A program made the position numbers and the translations under genes. Under the pieces are notes generated by a model. That model did no database searches and was not told where the DNA came from. It saw only the letters and a list, made by a program, of their open reading frames with translations. This document shows positions 1 to 6,885 of a stretch of DNA of 19,960 nucleotides, one piece after another. Within the stretch, counting starts at the first letter, position 1. Every line of letters begins with the position of its first letter. This DNA is from Syntrophobacteria bacterium (lineage in GTDB: Bacteria > Desulfobacterota > DSWW01): contig JAQYVQ010000208.1 in the NCBI GenBank assembly GCA_030145435.1, positions 1 to 19,960 on the forward strand, given 5' to 3'.

Positions 1-961
1 GCCGTTTGGCCCTCGGGTGGACGCGATCGTACACTTCCATGATCCGATCCAGGCTGAGATGTGTGTATCTCTGCGTGGTGGCCAGGCTCGCATGCCCGAG
101 CAACTCCTGGATCGCCCTGAGGTCGGCCCCTGAATCGAGCAAGTGGGTGGCGAAAGAATGGCGCAACGCGTGGGGACTGACCTCACGAGGCAAACGGAGC
201 GCCCGCACATAACCGTCCAGACGGCGGGCAACACTGCGGGTCGTCAGCCTCCCGCCCGAACGATTCAGGAACAAAGGCCCCTCCTCGGCCCTCCCACCTT
301 CTTCCGCCGGATCCCTCCGCCGCAGGAGTTCTTCTCTGTGGACCCGGTACCTCTCCAGCGCTTGCCGTGCCTTGTTTCCGAACGGGACGATCCGTTCCTT
401 GCGTCCTTTTCCCCAGACCCTCAAGACCTGCAAGTCAATCTTCACGTCCTTCATGCTCAGCCCCACCAGCTCACTCACCCGCAGGCCGCTTCCGTATAGG
501 CACTCCAGCATCGCCCGATCCCGTGCCCGGATGAACGAGTCGTCTCCTGGGGCCTCCAGGACCCGAAAGACATCGTCCACGGACAAGAAGTTGGGCAGCA
601 TCTGCTCCCGCTTCGGCATGGCCAGCAGGGCAGCCGGGTTGGACGCCACCTTGCCCTCGAGAAGAAGAAACCGATAGAAGCACCTCAAGGCAGAAAGCTT
701 CCTGGCCAGCGAAGCCTTCCTGTTCTGCGCAAATCGGGACGACAGGAATCCGCGGATCACGTAGTCGTCAGCCGTCTCTGCGGTTGAGGCCTGCTCACGC
801 TCTCCGAGGTAGAGCAGGAATTGCCTGACATCGCTCACATAGTTGCGAACGGTATGCTCGCTGTACCCCTTGTTGTGAGCCAGGTAGGCGGCAAAACCTT
901 GAAGGCGCCCTTCGTCCCCATCGGCAGCAGCCTCTCGGGACCTCCTGCGTTTCTCTTTCAT
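1..961 (-). CDS. xerC: XerC/XerD-type tyrosine recombinase (3' end cut by window edge)
   Basis: Site-specific recombinase of the XerC/XerD family, which resolves chromosome dimers at dif during division. The frame opens at ATG 961 and stays open to the window edge, giving 320 residues. The N-terminal SAM-like core-binding domain covers about residues 18-105, and the catalytic domain about 125-310. All six catalytic residues are visible: Arg161 (GLRVSEL), Lys185 (GKGRKER), His264 and Arg267 (HALRHSF), His290 (LGHAS) and the Tyr299 nucleophile (TQRYTHL). The last readable residues, VHPRAKR, look like the usual Xer C-terminus, so probably only a few codons are lost. GGGGAAG lies about 10 bases upstream of the start. 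The gene follows the YciO-like gene after a 171-base gap. In related bacteria xerC is often followed by hslVU (family knowledge, not visible here). XerC versus XerD cannot be settled from sequence alone; XerC is preferred from context. Confidence 0.9.
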   Translation of the reverse strand, partial: MKEKRRRSREAAADGDEGRLQGFAAYLAHNKGYSEHTVRNYVSDVRQFLLYLGEREQASTAETADDYVIRGFLSSRFAQNRKASLARKLSALRCFYRFLLLEGKVASNPAALLAMPKREQMLPNFLSVDDVFRVLEAPGDDSFIRARDRAMLECLYGSGLRVSELVGLSMKDVKIDLQVLRVWGKGRKERIVPFGNKARQALERYRVHREELLRRRDPAEEGGRAEEGPLFLNRSGGRLTTRSVARRLDGYVRALRLPREVSPHALRHSFATHLLDSGADLRAIQELLGHASLATTQRYTHLSLDRIMEVYDRVHPRAKR

Positions 962-1027
962 GCCGTGTCGTCTTCCCCATGGGGTGTCCGGAAGCAGACG
1001 GACCGCCCCCTCAAAAAAAACAGTATT

Positions 1028-1056
1028 ACCATAACGTTAACCCTTTCCGGATGCAA
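1028..1056 (-). promoter_or_regulatory. Possible sigma70-type promoter for xerC
   Basis: On the minus strand TTGCAT (1056-1051) is followed after 17 bases by TATGGT (1033-1028), and a T8 run comes just after. This lies in the 171-base gap before xerC, about 65 bases from its ATG. Spacing is ideal, but the -10 matches consensus at only four of six positions. It would let xerC be transcribed apart from the genes upstream. Confidence 0.3.
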
Positions 1057-1132
1057 GCACGGGAGAAGCGGTTTCCAGCGACGGGCGTAAGCATGAAGGG
1101 GAATGGTTCGAAGCTTTTAGAGGAAGTGTTCC

Positions 1133-1744
1133 CTATTCCAACCAGCTCAAATCGCCCAGTCCTCTGCGGATGAGGACCGGTTCGTCCCCGGTGAGATCGA
1201 CGATGCTGGAAGGCTCCCCGGGGCACGCCTCGGCAATCACGATGTCGATCTTCCCGCGGAACCGTTTCTCGATCTCTTCCGGGTCGTTCAGGATGGTCCC
1301 GTCCTCCAGGGTGGCGCTCGTGCTGATCAAAGGACGTCCGAGCCCCTCCACCACATCCCGCACGATCCGACAGTCCGGAATACGCGCTCCCACCGTCTTC
1401 TGCGGTGTCAACATCACCTTCGGAACCAGGGGGGTTGCCGGAAGGATGAACGTGTAGGGCCCGGGCAGCAGTCTGCGGAGGAACCGGTAGGCCGAATTGG
1501 ATATCACGCCGTACTGGCTCAATTCCTTCAGGTCGGAACAGAGGATGCTGACCGGCTTGCGCCGATCCCGGTTCTTCAGGGCGTAGATCTTCTCGATGGC
1601 CCGTTTGTTGAGCAGGTCACATCCGATCCCATAGGTGGTGTCTGTGGGGTAGCTGACGAGTTTCCCCTGTGTAAGGGCCTCCACTACACGCTGGATGTGG
1701 CGTGTCTGGGGGTTCATCGGGTTGGTGTGTAGAATCGTGCTCAT
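1133..1744 (-). CDS. YciO/TsaC/Sua5-family (YrdC-domain) protein
   Basis: YrdC-fold protein of 203 residues. Relatives TsaC/Sua5 make threonylcarbamoyl-AMP for the t6A modification of ANN-decoding tRNAs; YciO is a paralogue whose role is less settled. Visible motifs: YPTDTTYG (32-39), the basic loop KNRDRRKP (57-64), GPYTFIL (95-101), VGARIPD (118-124), STSAT (141-145) and SSIVDLT (179-185). The N-terminus MSTILHTNPMNPQ and the overall length resemble E. coli YciO more than TsaC. The STSAN of classical TsaC reads STSAT here. ATG 1744 was chosen because it matches the YciO N-terminus and lies 13 bases after the HD-GYP stop; the open frame continues upstream into that gene. ATG 1717 is a weaker alternative, and neither start has a strong ribosome binding site. 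Databases would probably call it L-threonylcarbamoyladenylate synthase, but that activity is not proven by what is seen. Confidence 0.88.
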   Translation of the reverse strand: MSTILHTNPMNPQTRHIQRVVEALTQGKLVSYPTDTTYGIGCDLLNKRAIEKIYALKNRDRRKPVSILCSDLKELSQYGVISNSAYRFLRRLLPGPYTFILPATPLVPKVMLTPQKTVGARIPDCRIVRDVVEGLGRPLISTSATLEDGTILNDPEEIEKRFRGKIDIVIAEACPGEPSSIVDLTGDEPVLIRRGLGDLSWLE

Positions 1745-1757
1745 CGTCTGTTGTCGG

Positions 1758-2369
1758 CTATTCGGAAAGGAAGCAGTCGACCACTTCCGGATCGAAGTAC
1801 ACGCCGGAAAGACCGGCAATCCAGAAACGGGTGACCTCGGGGGTCATGGCCGCCCGGTAGGGCCTGTCTTCGGTCATCGCATCATAGGCGTCGGCAACCT
1901 GCACGATCCTTGCCTCCAGGGGAATCTCCTCCCCGGCCAGACCGTCCGGGTAGCCCCTCCCGTCAAAGCGCTCGTGATGGGTCCGAACGGTCTGACATAT
2001 CGGGTCGGGCAGGGAGAGGGATCTCAACATCTGTTCTCCTCGTAGAGAATGATCCTGAATTACCAGGGTCTCCTGAAGGGAGAGCATGCCCGGTTTGTCC
2101 AGGATATGAGGCGGCACGTCCAGCTTGCCCACGTCGTGCAGCAGAGCAGCCAATTGCAGGTAGAGCAGCCGTTTTCCTGCGAGGCCCATCCGGAAGGCCA
2201 TGGGCATGCAAAGGCTCGACACCCTCTCCGAGTGGCCCCTCAGGTCGTGGTTGTAGCTCGACATGCTGCCCAGAAGGTCGACAACCGACCCCTGCTGCAG
2301 GGTAAAGGGATACCCATCCTGCACGTTCAGCAACAGGTGCTTTCCTCGGGCTTGGTCCCGGGGGAACAT
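1758..2369 (-). CDS. HD-GYP domain protein, probable cyclic-di-GMP phosphodiesterase
   Basis: Compact 203-residue protein, mostly one HD-GYP domain (about 25-203), with no membrane segment or signal peptide. Key motifs are intact: His78-Asp79 in LLHDVGK, HHERFDGRGYP (131-141), and DAYDAMTEDRPYR (160-172). This is the set known to bind two or three metals and hydrolyse c-di-GMP, so an active enzyme is likely. There is no receiver or other obvious sensor domain; the first 25 residues are uncharacterised. ATG 2369 is decided by a near-perfect ribosome binding site, AAGGAGG, placed 5 bases upstream. This puts the first 43 bases inside the end of the radical SAM gene, so the two are translationally coupled. 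The open frame extends to 2435, but that start lacks such a site. It is followed after 13 bases by the YciO-like gene. Confidence 0.9.
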   Translation of the reverse strand: MFPRDQARGKHLLLNVQDGYPFTLQQGSVVDLLGSMSSYNHDLRGHSERVSSLCMPMAFRMGLAGKRLLYLQLAALLHDVGKLDVPPHILDKPGMLSLQETLVIQDHSLRGEQMLRSLSLPDPICQTVRTHHERFDGRGYPDGLAGEEIPLEARIVQVADAYDAMTEDRPYRAAMTPEVTRFWIAGLSGVYFDPEVVDCFLSE

Positions 2370-4045
2370 GAGACCCTCCTTTCGTATTCCCTGTACAAAG
2401 CCTCCTTGGGAATTCCGTGGTCGATGAAATCCCACGGGAAAAGCTCGTCCCTCTGACGCTCCCTATGCACGAAGAAATCGGGATTGAGCGTGGTTCTTCG
2501 AAAAACCTTCTTCCAGTCTGTGTCCTCCACTGCACCCTCCAGCACGAAGGGAAGGACCCGCCGATCCCCCCGGCCGAACAGGGCCTGCAAATAGGCCCAC
2601 TTCGCGAGGCCGTGTGTCACGTGGATGTTCGGCTCTTTCTGGAGAGCACGCCGGATCTTCTTCAAACGGTCGGTCAGAACCCTCTGCTCGGCCATGCCGC
2701 ACCACTGGAAGGCGGACCAGGGCTTGGGCACGAAAGGGTTCACGCTGAGGGTAATCTCCCCCATGCGACGCGTGTCCTTGGCGGCCCGCAAGAACCTGTG
2801 ACGGACCCGCTTCGCGAGGTCGATGATCGCGTCCACATCCTCCTCGCCTTCCCCCGGAAGGCCGACCATGAAATACAGCCGCATGCTGAAGATCCCGTGT
2901 TCGGCCAGCCTGTCGGCGGCACGCAGGATGTCGTCATCGCCGAACGCCTTGTTCAGGATCCGGCGCATCCGGTCGCTCCCCGCTTCGGGCGCGAGGGTCA
3001 CCGTCTTCTGTCCGCTCGCCTGCAGGGCGTCGAGGAGTCTGTCGCTCAACATGTCCAGACGCAACGAGGGGGCGGAAATCTTCCCTCCCCTCTCGAGGAG
3101 CCACTCGCACAGATCGTCCAGTTCCGGGTAGTCCCCAAGAGAGGCGCAGACCAGTCCCAGCCGGCGGTCTTTCCCAATGCCCGCCTCCAGGGAAGACTTC
3201 AAGGCCTCGAGGTTCCGGTAACGAACCGGCCGATAGATGAATCCCGTCGAGCAGAAGCGACAATGACGGCTGCATCCTCTCCCGACCTCCACCAGGTGGA
3301 TCCCCGCGAGCTCCGCTTCCGGGGTGAAAACCGTTGCTTCCGTGCTGCGTCGATTCAGGTCCCGCACCCATCTTCTCTGCACCTTTTCCGGTGCCCCCCT
3401 CTTGGGCTCGAAGGATGCAAGGGTTCCGTCCTCTTCGTAATGCGGCTCGTACAGTGCCGGTACGTAGACGCCCTCAACCGAGGGTACCTCGCAGACAAAC
3501 GCCTCCCTGTTGTCGACACCACGTCGCTTCCGATACTGTTCGAGGACCTCGTCGAGGGCCTCTTCCGCCTCCCCGAGCACGAAGAGGTCAATGATTCCGG
3601 CCATCGGCTCCGGGTTGAGGAAGCTGGCCGGCCCCCCCGCAATCAGCAAGGGCGCGTCCCACGTCCGGTGGTGTCGTTCGGCAGGGATGCCCGCCATGGA
3701 GAGGAGTGCGGCAACGTTCGGATAGTCATTCTCGTACGAGAGGGAGAAGGCGATGATCTCGAAGGCGTCCAGGGGCTTCTGGGTCTCCAGGGAAAACGGA
3801 CGCGTGCCGGTCCTGGCCATCTCTTTCCTCTCCTCCCCGTCCGGGAAGAAAGCCCTCTCACAGACCACGTCCGGATGGCGGTTCAGGAGTCCGTAGACCG
3901 CCAGAAACCCGAGGTTTGCCATCCCCACGCCGTAGACGTTCGGGTAGACGAGCGCGATCGGAATACGGCCCCCCCAGTCCTTCTGAAAGGCCCCTTCTTC
4001 CCGCGCCAGACGGTCGCGCGCCGCCCTGTAGAGACGATTCGACAT
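2327..4045 (-). CDS. B12-binding-type radical SAM protein (TIGR03960/YgiQ-like), function unknown
   Basis: Radical SAM protein of 572 residues. Residues about 25-175 form a cobalamin-binding-like Rossmann region (YPNVYGVGMANLGF, then LIAGGPASF and LGEAEEALDE) but without the DxHxxG lower-ligand motif, so any cobalamin would bind without that histidine. The radical SAM core (about 245-480) carries the cluster motif C258-x3-C262-x2-C265 (CSRHCRFC), followed by APEAGSDRMR and FMVGLPGEGEED. The tail ends in a cysteine-containing peptide (SCSPG...CC). It is closest to the uncharacterised TIGR03960-like family often found beside dcw or ribosomal genes; the substrate is unknown. ATG 4045 is used, 57 bases after the ftsZ stop. 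No good ribosome binding site precedes it, so the start is less certain. The 3' end overlaps the HD-GYP gene by 43 bases. Confidence 0.88.
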   Translation of the reverse strand: MSNRLYRAARDRLAREEGAFQKDWGGRIPIALVYPNVYGVGMANLGFLAVYGLLNRHPDVVCERAFFPDGEERKEMARTGTRPFSLETQKPLDAFEIIAFSLSYENDYPNVAALLSMAGIPAERHHRTWDAPLLIAGGPASFLNPEPMAGIIDLFVLGEAEEALDEVLEQYRKRRGVDNREAFVCEVPSVEGVYVPALYEPHYEEDGTLASFEPKRGAPEKVQRRWVRDLNRRSTEATVFTPEAELAGIHLVEVGRGCSRHCRFCSTGFIYRPVRYRNLEALKSSLEAGIGKDRRLGLVCASLGDYPELDDLCEWLLERGGKISAPSLRLDMLSDRLLDALQASGQKTVTLAPEAGSDRMRRILNKAFGDDDILRAADRLAEHGIFSMRLYFMVGLPGEGEEDVDAIIDLAKRVRHRFLRAAKDTRRMGEITLSVNPFVPKPWSAFQWCGMAEQRVLTDRLKKIRRALQKEPNIHVTHGLAKWAYLQALFGRGDRRVLPFVLEGAVEDTDWKKVFRRTTLNPDFFVHRERQRDELFPWDFIDHGIPKEALYREYERRVSCSPGTKPEESTCC

Positions 4046-4102
4046 GGCTGATCGTTCGATCCAACCCTTTCGGACACTTCTCGTTTCGTACGCTTTCTGC
4101 CC

Positions 4103-5287
4103 TCAGTCGGCAACCGGCTGACGGAGGAACGTGGGAACGTCTAAATCGGCTTCTTCACGCTTGCTCGACGTGCCGCCCGCCTTGATGATCCGAAGAGGAT
4201 CCATCTCTCTCCTCTGCCCCCTTCGAAAGGTGGGGACGTCGAGTTCATCGTGGATCGTGTTCTCGGCGCGAAAGGGCGCCGCTGCCGCGATCGAAGCCAC
4301 CTTCTTCTCCATGTCGAATTTCGCCTTTTCCACACGGCCGATGCCGGTGGCGATCACGGTGATCCGAATGTCCTCCTCCATGTCTTCGTCGATCACGGCA
4401 CCGAAGATGACGTTCGCCTCCGGATGCGCGCTCTCCTGGATGAGCGTGATGGCCTCGTGGACCTCATGGAGAGTCAAATCGTTGCCGGCGGTGACGTTCA
4501 CCAGCATGCCGCGGGCTCCATCAATGGAGATGTCCTCGAGCAGGGGACTGGAAATCGCCCTCTGGGCTGCCTCGACGGCCCTGTTCTCCCCCTGCGCGAC
4601 GCCCTCTCCCATGAGCGCCATGCCCATCTCGCTCATGACGGTCCGCACATCGGCAAAGTCCACGTTGATCAGACCGGAAACGGTGATCGTGTCCGAGATC
4701 CCCTTAACGGCGTTGTGAAGGACCTCGTCCGCCTTCTTGAAGGCATCTCGCAGGCGCGTGTTCTTGCCGACCACGTTCAGGAGCCTCTGGTTCGGGATCG
4801 TGATCAGCGTGTCCACGCTCCGCTTGAGATGCTGAACCCCTTCATCGGCCTGCCGCAACCGGACCTTCCCTTCGAAAAGGAACGGCTTGGTCACTACGCC
4901 GACCGTGAGCGCACCCGTCTCGCGGGCAATCTCCGCAATGATCGGAGCCGCGCCGGTTCCCGTCCCGCCTCCCATGCCCGCCGTGACGAACACCATGTCG
5001 GCCCCGTCCAGGGCCTCACGCAAGCGCTCACGATCCTCGATGGCCGATCGTCGGCCCACCTCCGGGTCCCCCCCGGATCCGAGACCTCGCGTTATGTTCT
5101 GACCTACCTGGATCTTCGAGTGTGCGCAGTTGTTCTCCAGGGCTTGAACATCGGTGTTCACCGCGATGAAATCCACACCTCGCAGGCCCAGCTCGATCAT
5201 GGTGTTCACAGCATTGCCGCCCCCTCCACCGACCCCTACAACGCGGATCTTTGCCCCCTGCCCGACGCTTTCGTCGAATTCAAGCAT
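4103..5287 (-). CDS. ftsZ: Cell division GTPase FtsZ
   Basis: Tubulin-like GTPase that forms the division ring. The 394-residue length is normal. The nucleotide-binding region starts with GVGGGGGNAVN (18-28), the tubulin signature GGGTGTG is at 106-112, and the T7 loop NVDFADV (208-214) supplies the catalytic aspartates. The GTPase core ends near residue 322, followed by a linker of about 60 residues. The C-terminal peptide that binds FtsA and other partners is at the very end (DLDVPTFLR, 381-389). A near copy, ELDVPTFRR (348-356), begins 33 residues earlier, so the peptide appears duplicated. ATG 5287 has a strong GGAGGAGAG site just upstream. It is separated from ftsA by 350 bases, most of it a MITE-like element. 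The radical SAM gene follows after 57 bases with no clear terminator. Confidence 0.98.
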   Translation of the reverse strand: MLEFDESVGQGAKIRVVGVGGGGGNAVNTMIELGLRGVDFIAVNTDVQALENNCAHSKIQVGQNITRGLGSGGDPEVGRRSAIEDRERLREALDGADMVFVTAGMGGGTGTGAAPIIAEIARETGALTVGVVTKPFLFEGKVRLRQADEGVQHLKRSVDTLITIPNQRLLNVVGKNTRLRDAFKKADEVLHNAVKGISDTITVSGLINVDFADVRTVMSEMGMALMGEGVAQGENRAVEAAQRAISSPLLEDISIDGARGMLVNVTAGNDLTLHEVHEAITLIQESAHPEANVIFGAVIDEDMEEDIRITVIATGIGRVEKAKFDMEKKVASIAAAAPFRAENTIHDELDVPTFRRGQRREMDPLRIIKAGGTSSKREEADLDVPTFLRQPVAD

Positions 5288-5341
5288 GTCTCTCCTCCAT
5301 CCCTTTCTCCGTGCCCCTGTTTCGACCGCCTCACCCGACCG

Positions 5342-5359
5342 GGTCGGCAGTAGCCGACC
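5342..5359. other. Short stem-loop upstream of ftsZ
   Basis: GGTCGGC and GCCGACC form a perfect 7-bp stem around a 4-base loop (AGTA). It lies 55-72 bases before the ftsZ ATG, in the leader. No T-run follows on either strand, so it is not a standard intrinsic terminator. A role in mRNA stability or translation control of ftsZ is possible but unproven. Confidence 0.4.
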
Positions 5360-5423
5360 GGGTTGACTGCGGCGAACCCGGGGCGATTAACATTGAATGC
5401 TCGGTTCCAAGCCTTTCTTCCTT

Positions 5424-5446
5424 AGGGCCCGCGAAAAAATAATTTC
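5424..5446. repeat. Terminal inverted repeat, ftsZ-proximal end of the MITE-like element
   Basis: 23 bases, perfectly complementary to 5616-5638. GC-rich outer part (GGGCCCGCG) and AT-rich inner part (AAAAAATAATTTC). Confidence 0.85.
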
Positions 5447-5615
5447 ACATTTTCGCATCTCAGATTTGGGCCATCTTTGGCCGCTCCTCAATCGCAAGGC
5501 CTTCGAAATAGCTGAGGCTATTCCTCTGGCCTCGCTCAATCGTCCCGACCAAATCTGACCCAAATCTGAGCGCGAAACCCTTCCCGTAAAATGAGACAAT
5601 TCGCCTCTCCCCTGC

Positions 5616-5638
5616 GAAATTATTTTTTCGCGGGCCCT
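5616..5638. repeat. Terminal inverted repeat, ftsA-proximal end of the MITE-like element
   Basis: 23 bases, perfectly complementary to 5424-5446. Its outermost base is also the last base of the ftsA TGA stop codon, so the element abuts the gene without removing coding sequence. Confidence 0.85.
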
Positions 5639-6870
5639 CAGATAAACATCCCCTCGAACCACGCCCGCATCCTTCGCATGACCTTGGTGAAGATGTTCTC
5701 CCCCGTTTGGGGGAAACGCTTGCCCTCGATGTCCTGCCTTCCGTAGAGAAGCAGTCCTACCGCCGTCGCATAGGCCGGGGACTTGACCACGTCCGCCAGG
5801 CCTCCGATCTGTCTTGGCAAGCCGACACGAACCGGGCGCTGGAAGACCTCTTCGGCGAGCGACTCGATGCCGGCGAGCAGGGACGACCCCCCCGTGAGGA
5901 CCACGCCCGATGCGATCATCTCCTCGTATCCGCTCATCTGGATCTCCCGCTTCAGGAGTGTGAAGATCTCACTGACCCTCGGTTCGATGATCTCTGCCAT
6001 CACATTCCGGGAAAGATCCCGGATGCCCCTTCCCCCCACGCCCTGTATGCCGATCATCTCCTCCGAATCGACCAGGGAAGAGCGGCAGCACCCCCATTTC
6101 TTCTTCACTTCTTCGGCCTCGGAAATAGGGGTCTGCAGGCCGAAGGCCAAATCCGTGGTCACCTGGTTGCCGCCCAGCGAGAGAACCGCCGTGTGCTTGA
6201 CGCTGCCGTTGGAGAAGATCGCCAGGTCGCTCGTTCCCCCCCCAATGTCGACCAACGCCACCCCCAGGTCCTTCTCGTCCTGGGTCAGCACAGCCTCCGC
6301 GGAGGCGAGCTGCTCGAGGACGATGTCCTGCACATTGAGCCCCGCGTTGTTCGCGCACTTGACGATGTTCTGGGCCGATGTCACGGCACCCGTAACGATA
6401 TGCACTCGTGCCTCCAGCCGGACGCCCACGAGGCCGTGAGGCTCCTTGATACCGTCCTGCCCGTCGATCATGTACTCCTGGGGAATGACATGAAGCACCT
6501 CCCGGTCCGGCGGGATGTCGACCGCGGTTGCCGTCTCGATGACCCGTTTTATGTCCGAGTCTTTGACCTCTCCGTCCCGGATCTTGACGATGCCGGTGCT
6601 GTTGAACCCTTTGATGTGCCCACCCGCAATCCCGACATAAACCGACGGGATGGCGCATCCCACCATCAATTCCGCCTCTTCCACCGCCTTTTTGATCGAT
6701 TGAATGGTGCTCTCCACATCGACCACGACGCCCTTTCGAAGCCCACGGGAGGGATGCTGGCCGATGCCGACCACATCCGTCCCGTCTTCGCGCGGTTCTC
6801 CCACCAGCACACAAATCTTGGTGGTCCCCACATCCAAGGCCGCAATGAGCGAATTGTCTCTCTTCGCCAT
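5638..6870 (-). CDS. ftsA: Cell division protein FtsA
   Basis: Actin-like ATPase of 410 residues that anchors FtsZ to the inner membrane and helps activate septal wall synthesis. ATP-binding motifs: phosphate 1 ALDVGTTK (11-18), phosphate 2 ALVDIGGGTSD (205-215) and the adenosine motif VVLTGGSS (323-330). The SHS2/1C region lies between about 85 and 165. The last residues (about 395-410, VMRRMRAWFEGMFI) form the amphipathic membrane-targeting helix. ATG 6870 follows the ftsQ stop by 15 bases and has GAGGG about 5 bases upstream. The stop codon's last base is the first base of a MITE-like element's terminal repeat; the protein's C-terminus looks complete, so the insertion spared it. A CC pair at 261-262 is unremarkable. 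Length and motifs are normal for the family. Confidence 0.97.
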   Translation of the reverse strand: MAKRDNSLIAALDVGTTKICVLVGEPREDGTDVVGIGQHPSRGLRKGVVVDVESTIQSIKKAVEEAELMVGCAIPSVYVGIAGGHIKGFNSTGIVKIRDGEVKDSDIKRVIETATAVDIPPDREVLHVIPQEYMIDGQDGIKEPHGLVGVRLEARVHIVTGAVTSAQNIVKCANNAGLNVQDIVLEQLASAEAVLTQDEKDLGVALVDIGGGTSDLAIFSNGSVKHTAVLSLGGNQVTTDLAFGLQTPISEAEEVKKKWGCCRSSLVDSEEMIGIQGVGGRGIRDLSRNVMAEIIEPRVSEIFTLLKREIQMSGYEEMIASGVVLTGGSSLLAGIESLAEEVFQRPVRVGLPRQIGGLADVVKSPAYATAVGLLLYGRQDIEGKRFPQTGENIFTKVMRRMRAWFEGMFI

Positions 6871-6885
6871 GGTACCCTCTTCGAG

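Larger units (their letters stand above)
5288..5637. other. ftsA-ftsZ intergenic gap of about 350 bases
   Basis: This is the only large gap inside the cluster. Bases 5424-5638 are an inverted-repeat element (listed separately). The remaining 136 bases next to ftsZ hold a 7-bp stem-loop at 5342-5359 and the ftsZ ribosome binding site. I found no convincing gene or strong promoter here. The minus-strand frame 5662-5387 is open but looks like read-through of the element. Confidence 0.7.
5424..5638. mobile_element. MITE-like non-autonomous inverted-repeat element at the ftsA stop codon
   Basis: A 215-bp element bounded by 23-bp perfect terminal inverted repeats, 5424-5446 and 5616-5638, each beginning AGGGCCCGCGAAAAAATA from its outer end. 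A second inverted pair lies inside: CTCAGATTTGGG at 5459-5470 and its complement at 5559-5570. A small hairpin (AATAGC-TGAG-GCTATT) lies near the middle, so the whole element can fold back on itself. It encodes no transposase. On the minus strand the flanks read TGA (the ftsA stop) before one end and TAA after the other, with the repeats taken from GGGCCC. That fits a diverged 3-bp TNA target duplication, but the two flanks are not identical. An element this size is typically moved by an IS encoded elsewhere. Identity to a named family could not be checked. Confidence 0.75.

Noticed and set aside
1011..1040. T8 run on the minus strand as a terminator after the YciO-like gene
   Set aside because: No stable GC-rich stem stands directly before the T-run, so it does not make an intrinsic terminator.
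2417..4051. Long plus-strand open frame (544 codons) opposite the radical SAM gene
   Set aside because: Product resembles no family and is typical of antisense frames in GC-rich DNA; the minus-strand protein has clear motifs. The same applies to long plus-strand frames at 4250-5353, 5707-7089, 7655-9163, 10268-11533, 11695-13149 and 14692-16383.
4060..4115. Hairpin at the ftsZ stop as a terminator
   Set aside because: The stem is imperfect and no T-run follows, so transcription may continue into the radical SAM gene.
5361..5423. Promoter for ftsZ between the element and ftsZ (TTGGAA and TAATCG-like boxes)
   Set aside because: Both boxes match poorly and spacing is not ideal; not supported without transcript data.
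5387..5662. 91-residue minus-strand open frame across the ftsA-ftsZ gap
   Set aside because: It begins inside ftsA in another frame and consists almost wholly of the inverted-repeat element. No family resemblance and no ribosome binding site, so not called as a gene.
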